Part shown: positions 25,452 to 33,604 of the stretch, piece by piece
How the letters are laid out: the number at the start of each line of letters is the position of its first letter
Position numbering within the stretch: the first letter of the stretch is position 1
Assembly: GCF_006715865.1 (NCBI RefSeq)
Contig: NZ_VFOA01000001.1
Location: forward strand, 3,348,001 to 3,412,000
Reading direction: 5' to 3'
Length of the DNA: 64,000 bases
Source: Cellulomonas sp. SLBN-39
Lineage (GTDB): Bacteria; Actinomycetota; Actinomycetes; Actinomycetales; Cellulomonadaceae
The notes under the pieces: generated by a model
Database searches by the model: none
The model's input: the letters and a program-made list of their open reading frames with translations, nothing else
Told to the model about the DNA's origin: nothing
Translations under genes and position numbers: made by a program

Positions 25452-25994
25452 TCACCGGGTCGCCGTCGGGGCGTGCAGGTGCTCGAAGACGAGGGAGGTC
25501 TGCGTGTGGGCGACCTCGTGCCGCGTGCTCAGGTGCTCCACGACGAAGGCGCGCAGCGCGGGGGAGTCCTGCACGGCCACGTGCACGAGCACGTCCTCGG
25601 CGCCGCCGAGCAGGTACACGTCGCGCACCTCGGGCCGCTCGGCCAGCCCGCGGGCGAACGCACCCAGGCGGGCCCGCGCGGCGGCCTGCAGCCGCACCGC
25701 GATGATCGCCTGCAGCCCGCGTCCGAGCGCCTCGGGGGACACGTCGGCGTGGAACCCGCGCAGCACCCCGCGGGCACGCAGCGCCGCGACCCGGGCGTGG
25801 CAGGTGGACGCGGCGACGCCCACCCGGTCGGCCAGGTCCTTGTTCGACATGCGCCCGTCGGCCTCGAGGGCACGCAGGATCGCGCGGTCGACGTCGTCGA
25901 GGGGGACACCCGCGGCGGCGACGGGCTGCGCGCCGAACGCCGTTCGGCGACCGGCGCTGGCCGACCCCGCTCCGGCCGACGTCTGTGCGGACAT
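25452..25994 (-). CDS. Lrp/AsnC family regulator, probably of alanine dehydrogenase
   Basis: 180 residues from ATG 25992-25994; TACGGT lies 6 nt before this ATG, supporting it over an ATG 11 codons upstream. The N-terminal helix-turn-helix (LDDVDRAILRALEADGRMSN, then LADRVGVAASTCHARVAALR) is followed by the Lrp ligand/oligomer (RAM) domain (HADVSPEALGRGLQAIIAV, VRDVYLLGGAEDVLVHVAV). It is divergent from ald, with 202 bp between, which is the usual AldR-ald arrangement in actinobacteria. It probably senses alanine. The 26022-26039 direct repeat in the gap is a candidate binding site. Confidence 0.9.
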   Translation of the reverse strand: MSAQTSAGAGSASAGRRTAFGAQPVAAAGVPLDDVDRAILRALEADGRMSNKDLADRVGVAASTCHARVAALRARGVLRGFHADVSPEALGRGLQAIIAVRLQAAARARLGAFARGLAERPEVRDVYLLGGAEDVLVHVAVQDSPALRAFVVEHLSTRHEVAHTQTSLVFEHLHAPTATR

Positions 25995-26000
25995 GAGGCC

Positions 26001-26006
26001 ACCGTA
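26001..26006 (-). promoter_or_regulatory. Candidate -10 of the Lrp-family gene
   Basis: TACGGT on the minus strand, 6 nt before the ATG, fits a leaderless mRNA. Confidence 0.45.
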
Positions 26007-26021
26007 ACGAAGGAACATCAG

Positions 26022-26070
26022 TCGCAACCCGCTCGCAACACACGAACTTCACACTGGTGACCGGCGTCAC
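26022..26070. promoter_or_regulatory. Candidate Lrp/AldR binding region between aldR and ald
   Basis: Two TCGCAAC direct repeats 11 bp apart (26022-26028, 26033-26039) and an inverted repeat GTGACcggcGTCAC (26057-26070). Spacing by one helical turn suits a multimeric Lrp-type protein, but binding is inferred. Confidence 0.35.
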
Positions 26071-26196
26071 ACGCTTTCGGGTGAGGGCGGTCGTGCACCC
26101 CCGCGGCCCCCACGAGCGCCACCAGCACCACGACCACCACACCCGTGGTGGCACCGCAGACCCCACAGCCACCACACGCACCCGAAGGAGCCCGCC

Positions 26197-27336
26197 ATGC
26201 GCGTCGGCGTCCCCCGCGAGGTCAAGAACCGCGAGTACCGCGTCGCCATCACCCCGGCCGGCGTCCACCAGCTCGTCCGCTCCGGCCACGAGGTCCTCGT
26301 CGAGACCGGGGCCGGCACCGGCTCCGCCATCACCGACGAGGCCTACACCGCCGCCGGCGCCACCGTCGTGCCCACCGCCGCCGACGCGTGGGCCGCCGAG
26401 CTGGTCTGCAAGGTCAAGGAGCCCGTCGCGTCGGAGTACCACCACCTGCGCGAGGACCTCGTGCTGTTCACCTACCTGCACCTGGCCGCCGACCAGGCCG
26501 GCACCGACGCGCTGCTCGCCGCGGGCACCACGTCGATCGCCTACGAGACCGTGCAGCTGCCCGACGGGTCGCTGCCGCTGCTCGCCCCCATGAGCGAGGT
26601 CGCCGGGCGCCTGGCCACCCAGGTGGGCGCGTACCACCTCATGCGCAACGAGGGCGGCCGCGGCGTCCTGCTGGGGGGCGTGCCCGGGGTCGACGCCGCC
26701 AAGGTCGTCGTGCTCGGCGGCGGCGTCGTGGGCACCCACGCCGCCGAGATCGCGCTCGGCATGCGCGCCGACGTGACGATCCTCGACCTGTCCGTGCCGC
26801 GCCTGCGCGAGCTCGACGTGGCGTTCGGCGGGCACGTGCGCACGCTGGCGTCGTCCGCGTGGGCCGTCGAGGACGAGCTGCGCACCGCCGACCTCGTCGT
26901 CGGTGCCGTCCTCCTGCCCGGCGCCCGCGCGCCGCGGCTCGTCAGCAACGAGCTCGTCGCCGCCATGCGCCCGGGCTCGGTGCTCGTCGACGTCGCGGTC
27001 GACCAGGGTGGCTGCTTCGAGGACACCCGCGCCACGACCCACGACGACCCGACCTACCGGGTGCACGACTCGGTCTTCTACTGCGTCGCCAACATGCCCG
27101 GCGCCGTCCCCGTGACGTCCACGCGCGCGCTGACCAACGTCACCCTGCCGTACCTCGCCGCGCTGGCGAACCACGGCTGGGAGGCCGCGACGGCCCGTGA
27201 CGCAGCCCTCGCCGGCGGGCTCACGACGCACGCCGGGCGCCTGCTCAGCGCCGCGGTCGCCGAGGCCCACGGGTACCAGGTCGACACCCTCGGCGCCGAC
27301 GTGCCGACCGGTGCGCCGGAGCCCGCCCGGGCCTAG
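26197..27336 (+). CDS. ald: Alanine dehydrogenase
   Basis: 379 residues, about full length for Ald. It interconverts L-alanine with pyruvate, ammonia and NADH. The catalytic residues at their usual places are Arg15, Lys74 (CKVKEP) and His95 (TYLHLAA). The NAD-binding Rossmann loop is VVVLGGGVVGTHAAEIALG (about 170-190), and VDVAVDQGGCFED carries the conserved Asp near residue 268. ATG follows AAGGAG at 26186-26191. It is divergent from an Lrp regulator, which probably activates it when alanine is present. Confidence 0.96.
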   Translation: MRVGVPREVKNREYRVAITPAGVHQLVRSGHEVLVETGAGTGSAITDEAYTAAGATVVPTAADAWAAELVCKVKEPVASEYHHLREDLVLFTYLHLAADQAGTDALLAAGTTSIAYETVQLPDGSLPLLAPMSEVAGRLATQVGAYHLMRNEGGRGVLLGGVPGVDAAKVVVLGGGVVGTHAAEIALGMRADVTILDLSVPRLRELDVAFGGHVRTLASSAWAVEDELRTADLVVGAVLLPGARAPRLVSNELVAAMRPGSVLVDVAVDQGGCFEDTRATTHDDPTYRVHDSVFYCVANMPGAVPVTSTRALTNVTLPYLAALANHGWEAATARDAALAGGLTTHAGRLLSAAVAEAHGYQVDTLGADVPTGAPEPARA

Positions 27337-27339
27337 GCT
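27334..27339 (+). promoter_or_regulatory. -10 element of the epimerase gene, probably leaderless
   Basis: TAGGCT overlaps the ald stop codon and ends 7 nt before ATG 27347. Confidence 0.45.
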
Positions 27340-27346
27340 CGCGCGC

Positions 27347-28369
27347 ATGGGGCGTGCGCTCGTCGTCGGCGGCACCGGGCAGATCGGCCGCGCCGTCGTG
27401 CCCGCGCTCACCGCCGCCGGGTGGCAGGTGGACGTCCTCACGCGGGACCCGGCCCGGCACGGTCCGTGGCTCGCCGACGCCGGGGCCACTCCCGTGCCGG
27501 GCCACCGCGGTGATCCCGCGGCGCTGGCCGGCGCGCTCGGCGCAGGGGTCGACCTGCTCGTCGACGTCGTCGCGTTCGACGACCGGGACGCCGCGGCGTT
27601 CCTCGACCGGCCCGGTGCCGTCGGTGCGGCCGTCGTGGTCTCGAGCGCCGCCGTGTACGTCGACCCCGACGGCCACGGCTTCGAGACCGAGCGGTTCGCC
27701 GCGTTCGACGGCCCCGTCGGCGAGGACGCGGGCACGGTCGCACCCGGGCGCGGCTCGTACGCGCGGGGCAAGGTCGCGCTCGAGCACGCGTGGCTGGGCT
27801 CGCCCGTGCCGACCACGGTGCTGCGCCCGGCCGCCGTGCACGGGCCGTGGAGCACCCAGCCCCGGGAGTGGCTGCTGGTCCGGCGGGTCCTCGACGGCCG
27901 GGACGTGCGGGTGCTCGCGCACGACGGGCGCAGCCGCTTCGCGACGACCGCGGCCGCCGCCGTCGGCGCCCTCGTCGCTGCAGCGGCCGCCGACCCCGCC
28001 GACCGGGTCCTCAACGTCGCCGACGCCGACGCCCCCACCGTGACCGAGATCGCGCGGGCCGTCGACGCCGCCCTCGGCGTCACGTCGCGGGTCGTCGGGC
28101 TGCCCGGACCGCCGCGCGGGGACCTCGGCCGCACGCCCTGGTCCGTGCCGCACGACCTCGTCCTCGACACCGGCCGCGCGCGTGCGCTGCTGCCCGCACC
28201 GCCCGCGCCGTACGCGCAGGCCGTCGTGCCCGCGGCGCGCTGGCTGGCCGCGCGCGGCCGGGACGCCACGTACGCCGGCTTCGCGCGCCTCGAGGGTGGC
28301 GGCGACCTGTTCGACTACGCCGCCGAGGACGCGTGGCTCGCGCAGCACGACGACGGGCGTGATCTGTGA
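27347..28369 (+). CDS. NAD-dependent epimerase/dehydratase family protein
   Basis: 340 residues, extended short-chain dehydrogenase. N-terminal Rossmann GGTGQIGRAV (residues 8-17), then SSAAVYVDPDG and a catalytic YxxxK as SYARGKVALE; TVLRPAAVHGPW follows. A late motif (RFATTAAAAVGALVAAA, then LNVADADAPTVTEIARAVD) is typical of sugar-nucleotide epimerases and related reductases. The NAD motif GGTGQIG differs slightly from GxxGxxG of SDR-e proteins but is functional in form. The substrate is unknown. It begins 10 nt after ald but has its own -10-like TAGGCT. Confidence 0.84.
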   Translation: MGRALVVGGTGQIGRAVVPALTAAGWQVDVLTRDPARHGPWLADAGATPVPGHRGDPAALAGALGAGVDLLVDVVAFDDRDAAAFLDRPGAVGAAVVVSSAAVYVDPDGHGFETERFAAFDGPVGEDAGTVAPGRGSYARGKVALEHAWLGSPVPTTVLRPAAVHGPWSTQPREWLLVRRVLDGRDVRVLAHDGRSRFATTAAAAVGALVAAAAADPADRVLNVADADAPTVTEIARAVDAALGVTSRVVGLPGPPRGDLGRTPWSVPHDLVLDTGRARALLPAPPAPYAQAVVPAARWLAARGRDATYAGFARLEGGGDLFDYAAEDAWLAQHDDGRDL

Positions 28370-28379
28370 CGATGGGGGC

Positions 28380-30473
28380 ATGACGTCTCCCGAGCTCGAG
28401 CTCGACCCGACCAACCCGTTCGCCCACGCCTCGTCCCTGCCCTACGGCCTGCCCGACTTCCGGGCGATCCGCGAGGAGCACCACCGGCCCGCCCTCCTGG
28501 CCGGGATGGCCCAGCAGCGCGCCGAGGTCGAGGCCATCGCCACCGACCCGGCCGAGCCCACGGTCGAGAACACGCTCGTCGCGCTCGAGCGCTCGGGCCG
28601 CCTCCTGCACCGCGCCGCCACGGTCTTCTACAACCAGTCCAGCGCGGACTCCACCCCCGGCCTGGACGCGGTCGAGGAGGAGATCGCCCCGCTGCTGGCC
28701 GAGCACTCCGACGCCATCTGGCTCGACCCGCGCCTGCACGCCCGGGTCGAGGCGCTCGCCGCCCGCGTCGAGGCGGGCGAGATCACGCTCGAGCCCGACA
28801 CCGCGTGGCTGCTTCACCGCACCCGCACCCGCTTCCAGCGCGCCGGCGTGGGCCTGGAGCCCGTCGCGCAGGCCCGGCTGCGCGAGATCAACGGGCGGAT
28901 CACGTCGCTCGACGCCCAGTTCGGCCGGCTGCTGCTCGCCGCGACCAACGCCGCCGCGGTGCTCGTCACCGACCCCGCCGAGCTCGACGGGCTGCCGCAG
29001 GACGCCCAGGACGCCGCCGCGCAGGCCGCCGCGGCCGCCGGGCACCCCGGGGCGTGGTTGATCGAGCTCCAGCTGCCCACGCAGCAGTCCGTGCTGGCGT
29101 CGCTGCGGCACCGCGGCCTGCGCGAGCGCGTGTTCACCGCGTCCGCGACCCGCGGGGCCACCGGCGGGGAGCACGACACCCGCGCCACGCTGCTCGAGCT
29201 CGCCCGGCTGCGCGCCGAGCGGGCCCGCCTGCTCGGCTACGAGCACCACGCCGCCTACGTCGCCGCCGACGCCACGGCCAAGGACGCGCAGGCCGTCGCG
29301 GACATGCTCGGCCGGCTCGCGCCCGCCGCCGTGGCCAACGCCCGCACCGAGGCCGCGGACCTCGAGGCCGCGCTGCAGGTCGACCACCCCGGCGCCGCTC
29401 TCGAGCCCTGGGACTGGCAGTACTACGCCGAGCGTGTGCGCGCCGAGCGCCGCTCCCTCGACGACAGCGCCCTGCGCCCCTACCTGGAGATGGAGCGCGT
29501 CCTGACCGAGGGTGTCTTCGGTGCCGCCACGGCCCTGTACGGGCTGACGTTCGCCGAGCGGCGCGACCTGCCCGGGTACCACCCCGACGTGCGCGTGTAC
29601 GAGGTCTTCGACGCCGACGGCACCGGCCTGGGCCTGTTCCTCGCCGACTACTGGACGCGCCCGTCCAAGCGCGGCGGCGCGTGGATGAACAACCTCGTCG
29701 ACCAGTCGACCCTGCTGGGCGAGCCGCCCGTCGTCGTCAACAACCTCAACGTGCCCAAGCCCCCGCCCGGCCAGCCCACGCTGCTGACCTGGGACGAGGT
29801 CATCACCGCGTTCCACGAGTTCGGGCACGCGCTGCACGGGCTGCTCTCGGACGTGCGGTACCCGTCGCAGTCCGGCACCGAGGTGCCCCGCGACTTCGTC
29901 GAGTACCCCTCGCAGGTCAACGAGATGTGGGCGTGGGACCCGGCCGTGCTCGCCCGGTTCGCCGTGCACCACGAGACCGGCGAGCCCATGCCCGCGGCCT
30001 GGGTCGAGACGCTGCTGGCCGCCCGCCAGGACGGGGAGGGCTTCGCCACCACCGAGTACCTCGCCGCGGCGCTGCTCGACCAGGCCTGGTACCGGCTGGC
30101 CCCCGAGGACGTGCCGACCGACCCCGAGCAGGTGCTCGCGTTCGAGGCCGCCGCCCTGCGTGAGGCCGGCGTCGACCTGCGCACCGTCCCGCCGCGCTAC
30201 CGCACGACGTACTTCAACCACGTCTTCGGCTCCGGGTACTCCGCCGGGTACTACTCGTACATCTGGTCCGAGGTCCTCGACGCCGACACCGTCACCTGGT
30301 TCGCCGAGAACGGCGGCCTGCGCCGCGAGAACGGCGACGCCTTCCGCGCCAAGCTCCTCGGCCGCGGCGGCTCCGTCGACCCCATGGAGGCGTTCGCCGA
30401 CCTGCGCGGCCGCGCCCCCCGCATCGAGCCGCTGCTCGAGCGTCGCGGGCTGACCGGGGCCGAGGCACGGTGA
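28380..30473 (+). CDS. M3 family metallopeptidase (Dcp/oligopeptidase A-like)
   Basis: 697 residues, thimet oligopeptidase family, a cytoplasmic zinc peptidase for short peptides. The zinc site is FHEFGHALHG with His479, Glu480 and His483, and the third ligand Glu comes in FVEYPSQVNEMW. The substrate-binding loop FGSGYSAGYYSYIW and the N-terminal helical half (NTLVALERSGRLLHRAATVF) are typical of Dcp. ATG 28380 follows GATGGGGGC and a GACGAT hexamer 6 nt upstream. It overlaps the following M20 gene by 4 nt (GTGA), which suggests joint peptide degradation. Confidence 0.93.
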   Translation: MTSPELELDPTNPFAHASSLPYGLPDFRAIREEHHRPALLAGMAQQRAEVEAIATDPAEPTVENTLVALERSGRLLHRAATVFYNQSSADSTPGLDAVEEEIAPLLAEHSDAIWLDPRLHARVEALAARVEAGEITLEPDTAWLLHRTRTRFQRAGVGLEPVAQARLREINGRITSLDAQFGRLLLAATNAAAVLVTDPAELDGLPQDAQDAAAQAAAAAGHPGAWLIELQLPTQQSVLASLRHRGLRERVFTASATRGATGGEHDTRATLLELARLRAERARLLGYEHHAAYVAADATAKDAQAVADMLGRLAPAAVANARTEAADLEAALQVDHPGAALEPWDWQYYAERVRAERRSLDDSALRPYLEMERVLTEGVFGAATALYGLTFAERRDLPGYHPDVRVYEVFDADGTGLGLFLADYWTRPSKRGGAWMNNLVDQSTLLGEPPVVVNNLNVPKPPPGQPTLLTWDEVITAFHEFGHALHGLLSDVRYPSQSGTEVPRDFVEYPSQVNEMWAWDPAVLARFAVHHETGEPMPAAWVETLLAARQDGEGFATTEYLAAALLDQAWYRLAPEDVPTDPEQVLAFEAAALREAGVDLRTVPPRYRTTYFNHVFGSGYSAGYYSYIWSEVLDADTVTWFAENGGLRRENGDAFRAKLLGRGGSVDPMEAFADLRGRAPRIEPLLERRGLTGAEAR

Positions 30474-31786
30474 GCGGCACCACCACCGCCGCGGACGAGG
30501 TCGTCGACGTCTGCCGCGAGCTCATCCGCTTCGACACCTCCAACCCCGGCGACGGCACCGGGCCGGGGGAGCGGGCCGCCGCCGAGTACGTCGTCGGCCT
30601 CCTGCAGGACGTCGGCCTCAAGCCCGAGCTGTTCGAGTCCGCGCCCGGGCGCGCCAACGTCGTCGTCCGGGTCGAGGGCGAGGACTCCTCGCGCCCCGCG
30701 CTCGTCGTCCACGGGCACCTCGACGTCGTGCCCGCGCACGCCCCCGACTGGAGCGTCGACCCCTTCGCCGGCGAGCTGCGCGACGGCCTCGTGTGGGGCC
30801 GGGGCGCCGTCGACATGAAGGACATGGACGCCATGGTCCTCACCGTCGTGCGGCAGATGGCCCGCGAGGGCCGCCGCCCCGCCCGGGACCTCGTCGTCGC
30901 GATGTTCGCCGACGAGGAGGCCGGCGGCCGGCAGGGCGCCCACTGGGCCGTCGAGCACCGCCCCGAGCTGTTCGCCGGCGCCACCGAGGCGATCAGCGAG
31001 GTCGGCGGGTTCTCGGTCGACGTCGCCGGGCAGCGGGTCTACCTGCTGCAGACCGCCGAGAAGGGCCTGGCGTGGCTCCGGCTGGTCGCGTCGGGGCGCG
31101 CCGGGCACGGGTCCCAGGTGCACACCGACAACGCGGTCGTGCACCTGGCCGAGGCGGTCGCCCGCATCGGCGCCCACCCCTGGCCCACCCACCTGACGCC
31201 CACCGTCCGCGCCCTGCTCGAGGGCGTGGCCGAGCTCACCGGGCTGCCGTTCGACCCCGAGGACCCCGCGGGCCTGGACGCGCTCGTCGACGCCCTCGGG
31301 CCCGCCGCCCGGTTCGTCGGGTCCACGCTGCGGCACTCCACGAACCCCACGCGCCTGGCCGCCGGGTACAAGGAGAACGTCGTGCCCGGCACCGCCACCG
31401 GCGTCGTCGACGGGCGCTTCCTGCCCGGGCGCTCCGAGGAGTTCGACGCGCAGGTCGCCGCGCTCGCGGGCCCGCACGTGCGGGTCGAGGACGTCGTGCG
31501 CGACACCGGCCTCGAGGTGCCCTTCGAGGGGGACCTCGTCGAGGCGATGGTCGCGGCCGTCACCGCGGAGGACCCGGGGGCGCACGTCCTGCCGTACATG
31601 CTCTCCGGCGGCACGGACAACAAGGCGCTCTCGCGCCTGGGCATCACCGGCTACGGGTTCGCCCCGCTGCGCCTGCCCGCGGACCTGGACTTCGCCGGCA
31701 TGTTCCACGGCGTCGACGAGCGCGTGCCCGCCGACGCGCTCGTCTTCGGCACCCGCGTGCTGGACCGGCTGCTGCGGACCTGCTGA
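30470..31786 (+). CDS. M20/M25/M40 family metallo-hydrolase
   Basis: 438 residues from GTG 30470, overlapping the M3 peptidase stop. Zinc aminoacylase/carboxypeptidase fold: HGHLDVVPAHAPDW (first ligand His), WGRGAVDMKDMDAM (bridging Asp), and FADEEAGGRQGAHW with the catalytic Glu next to the metal Glu. The dimerisation lobe (about 195-315) includes SGRAGHGSQVHTDNAVVHL. The C-terminus has SGGTDNKALSRLGI. It is probably a peptidase or N-acyl amino acid hydrolase finishing the products of the upstream M3 enzyme. A perfect 14-bp hairpin follows the stop. Confidence 0.92.
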   Translation: MSGTTTAADEVVDVCRELIRFDTSNPGDGTGPGERAAAEYVVGLLQDVGLKPELFESAPGRANVVVRVEGEDSSRPALVVHGHLDVVPAHAPDWSVDPFAGELRDGLVWGRGAVDMKDMDAMVLTVVRQMAREGRRPARDLVVAMFADEEAGGRQGAHWAVEHRPELFAGATEAISEVGGFSVDVAGQRVYLLQTAEKGLAWLRLVASGRAGHGSQVHTDNAVVHLAEAVARIGAHPWPTHLTPTVRALLEGVAELTGLPFDPEDPAGLDALVDALGPAARFVGSTLRHSTNPTRLAAGYKENVVPGTATGVVDGRFLPGRSEEFDAQVAALAGPHVRVEDVVRDTGLEVPFEGDLVEAMVAAVTAEDPGAHVLPYMLSGGTDNKALSRLGITGYGFAPLRLPADLDFAGMFHGVDERVPADALVFGTRVLDRLLRTC

Positions 31787-31790
31787 CGAC

Positions 31791-31823
31791 GCGTGCGCCC
31801 CGCCCGTGCGGCGGGGCGCACGC
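31791..31823. terminator. Bidirectional terminator between convergent genes
   Basis: A perfect 14-bp stem (GCGTGCGCCCCGCC and complement) with a 5-nt loop, filling the gap between the M20 gene and the convergent DUF5703 gene, whose stop codon it abuts. Confidence 0.75.
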
Positions 31824-32060
31824 TCAACCCAGGGTCTCGACCAGCGTCGAGCGCACCCGGATGATCTTGCGCCGCAGCCACACCCGCCGCTCGCCGCCCG
31901 CGTACAGGCGGGTGCGCGCCAGCTCCCAGCGGCCGTACTCGGCCTCGTCGGTGAGCATGCGACGGGCGTCGTTGCGCGACGTCGTGCGGGGGATCGTCAC
32001 GACCCGGTACTCGTACTGCGCCGCGCTCGTGCGTGCGGCGCGCGCCTGGTCCACCGCCAT
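31824..32060 (-). CDS. DUF5703 family protein
   Basis: 78 residues. Matches the small DUF5703 family of actinobacteria: YEYRVVTIPRTTSRNDARRM, then LTDEAEYGRWELARTRLYAG and RRVWLRRKIIRVRSTL. It is a basic protein with a beta-alpha-beta-beta pattern and no known function. ATG 32058-32060. It converges with the M20 hydrolase gene. The 202-nt gap to the next gene (32061-32262) holds only a candidate -10 (TACCGT, 32251-32256). Confidence 0.85.
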   Translation of the reverse strand: MAVDQARAARTSAAQYEYRVVTIPRTTSRNDARRMLTDEAEYGRWELARTRLYAGGERRVWLRRKIIRVRSTLVETLG

Positions 32061-32250
32061 GCCTCACCCGTCCCTCGTCCTGGCGCCCCGGACCGGTCCA
32101 CGGCCCGTGCCTCGGCCGTGCCGCCGGGGCGCTGCGTCCGTCGGCCGTCGGCCGCCCCTCGTCCCGTCGCAGGTCGGGCCGCACGGGCGGCGTGACGTGC
32201 GCGACGGGCCGAAGGACGCCCGACCGGTGCCATTGTGCCCCCGGCGGCGC

Positions 32251-32256
32251 TACCGT
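32251..32256 (+). promoter_or_regulatory. Candidate -10 of the acidic-tail protein gene
   Basis: TACCGT ends 6 nt before ATG 32263, leaderless spacing. Confidence 0.4.
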
Positions 32257-32262
32257 CATCGC

Positions 32263-32544
32263 ATGACCGTGGACCCGCGCGCTGCCCTCGACCGACTGGT
32301 GGCCGCCCTCGAGGCGCACTTCAACGCCGTGGTGGCCAGGAAGGGCGACGACGACCCCGCGGTCGACGACGCGTACGACGTGCTCGCCGACGCCTTCGAG
32401 GTGTACGACGACGCGCTCGGCACCGTGCACGGCGAGGCCACGCCGTTCTACCTCGCCGAGGAGGACGACGAGGACGACGACCTGGACGAGGACGACCTCG
32501 ACGAGGACGACCTCGACGACGACGTGGACCTCCAGCAGGTCTGA
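32263..32544 (+). CDS. Small protein with poly-Asp/Glu tail
   Basis: 93 residues from ATG 32263. The N-terminal 65 residues form a probable helical hairpin (ALDRLVAALEAHFNAVVARK, then DDAYDVLADAFEVYDDAL). The last 25 residues are almost all Asp/Glu with a few Leu (EEDDEDDDLDEDDLDEDD), encoded partly by a 15-bp tandem repeat at 32485-32520. Such acidic tails often mimic nucleic acid or bind basic proteins. No family can be assigned with confidence; similar short acidic proteins occur in related actinobacteria from memory. Convergent with the aldo/keto reductase gene. Confidence 0.7.
   Translation: MTVDPRAALDRLVAALEAHFNAVVARKGDDDPAVDDAYDVLADAFEVYDDALGTVHGEATPFYLAEEDDEDDDLDEDDLDEDDLDDDVDLQQV
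32485..32520 (+). repeat. 15-bp tandem repeat in coding sequence
   Basis: GACGAGGACGACCTC occurs at 32485-32499 and again at 32500-32514, with a partial third copy, encoding repeated DEDDL units in the acidic tail. Confidence 0.75.
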
Positions 32545-32569
32545 CGGCCCGGGCCGCCCCTGCGGCGCG

Positions 32570-33541
32570 TCAGCGGGCGTCGAGGCGCTCGGGGTAGCCG
32601 AACGACGGTGCCGTGATCTCGTCGAGCGCCCGGACGATCTCGTCCGGGAGCTCGAGGTCGTCCGCGCCCAGCGCCACCCGCAGCTGGGCGGCCGTGCGGG
32701 CCCCGACGAGCGCCGACGCCACGCCCGGGCGACCCACCACCCAGGCGAGCGCGACCTCCAGGGGCTGCCGCTCCAGGCCCGCCGCGGCCGTGGCGACCGC
32801 GTCGACGACGCCCGCCGCGTCGGCCGTCAGGTACGGGCGCACGAAGCCCGCCAGGTGCGCCGACGCCGCCCGCGAGTCCGACGGGATCGTGCGCCGGTAC
32901 TTGCCCGTCAGCACCCCGCGACCCAGCGGCGACCACGCCAGCAGACCCGCACCGAGGCCCGTGCACGCCGGCAGGACCTCGCGCTCGACGCCGCGCTGCA
33001 GCAACGAGTACTCGGCCTCGACGGCCGCCAGGCCCGGGTCGGGCTCCAGCAGCGTCGCCGCCCGCGCGACCTGCCACCCCGGGTGGTTCGCCAGGCCCAC
33101 GTACCGGGCGCGACCGCTGCTGACGGCCAGGCGCATCGCCGAGACCGTCTCCTCCAGCGGCGTGCGCGCGTCCGGGGTCTGCACCAGCCACAGGTCGACC
33201 CGGTCCGTGCGCAGGCGCGCCAGCGAACGGTCCAGGGAGTCCAGCAGGGTGCCGCGCGAGGCGTCGACCACGCCGCCGTCGACCGTGCGCCGCACCCCGC
33301 CCTTGGTGCACAGCACCAGCTCGTCGCGCGCCACCACGTCGCCCAGCAGCGAGCCCAGCAGCTCCTCGGCACCGCCGTCCGCGTACGACGCCGACGTGTC
33401 GACCAGGGTGCCGCCCGCCTCGACGAAGTCGCGCAGCTGGTCCTTGGCCTCGTGGTCGTCGGTGTCGCGGGACCACGTCATGGTGCCCAGGCCGACCGAC
33501 GAGACGCGCAGGCCCGTGCGGCCCAGCTGACGGTGCTCCAT
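32570..33541 (-). CDS. Aldo/keto reductase
   Basis: 323 residues, (beta/alpha)8 NADPH-dependent oxidoreductase. N-terminal MEHRQLGRTGLRVSSVGLGT, catalytic Asp and Tyr in LVDTSASYADGGAEELLG, Lys in LCTKGG, and NADP-binding RYVGLANHPGW, LAWSPLGRGVLTGKY and AWVVGRPGVASALVGART. The fourth tetrad residue is unusual: the segment that normally reads VDLxxxHxPD is VDLWLVQTPD, with Gln in place of His. That alters but need not abolish activity. ATG 33539-33541 lies 8 nt after a TAGGGT hexamer. Substrate unknown. Confidence 0.9.
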   Translation of the reverse strand: MEHRQLGRTGLRVSSVGLGTMTWSRDTDDHEAKDQLRDFVEAGGTLVDTSASYADGGAEELLGSLLGDVVARDELVLCTKGGVRRTVDGGVVDASRGTLLDSLDRSLARLRTDRVDLWLVQTPDARTPLEETVSAMRLAVSSGRARYVGLANHPGWQVARAATLLEPDPGLAAVEAEYSLLQRGVEREVLPACTGLGAGLLAWSPLGRGVLTGKYRRTIPSDSRAASAHLAGFVRPYLTADAAGVVDAVATAAAGLERQPLEVALAWVVGRPGVASALVGARTAAQLRVALGADDLELPDEIVRALDEITAPSFGYPERLDAR

Positions 33542-33549
33542 GGCTCGTC

Positions 33550-33555
33550 ACCCTA
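33550..33555 (-). promoter_or_regulatory. Candidate -10 of the aldo/keto reductase gene
   Basis: TAGGGT on the minus strand ending 8 nt before the ATG. Confidence 0.45.
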
Positions 33556-33590
33556 GCCGCGGACCGCGCCCGCGCCGACGACCACGGCGC

Positions 33591-33596
33591 TAGGGT
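33591..33596 (+). promoter_or_regulatory. Candidate -10 of uppP
   Basis: TAGGGT ending 8 nt before GTG 33605. Divergent from the TAGGGT of the aldo/keto reductase gene 35 nt away. Confidence 0.45.
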
Positions 33597-33604
33597 GTGC
33601 GCTC

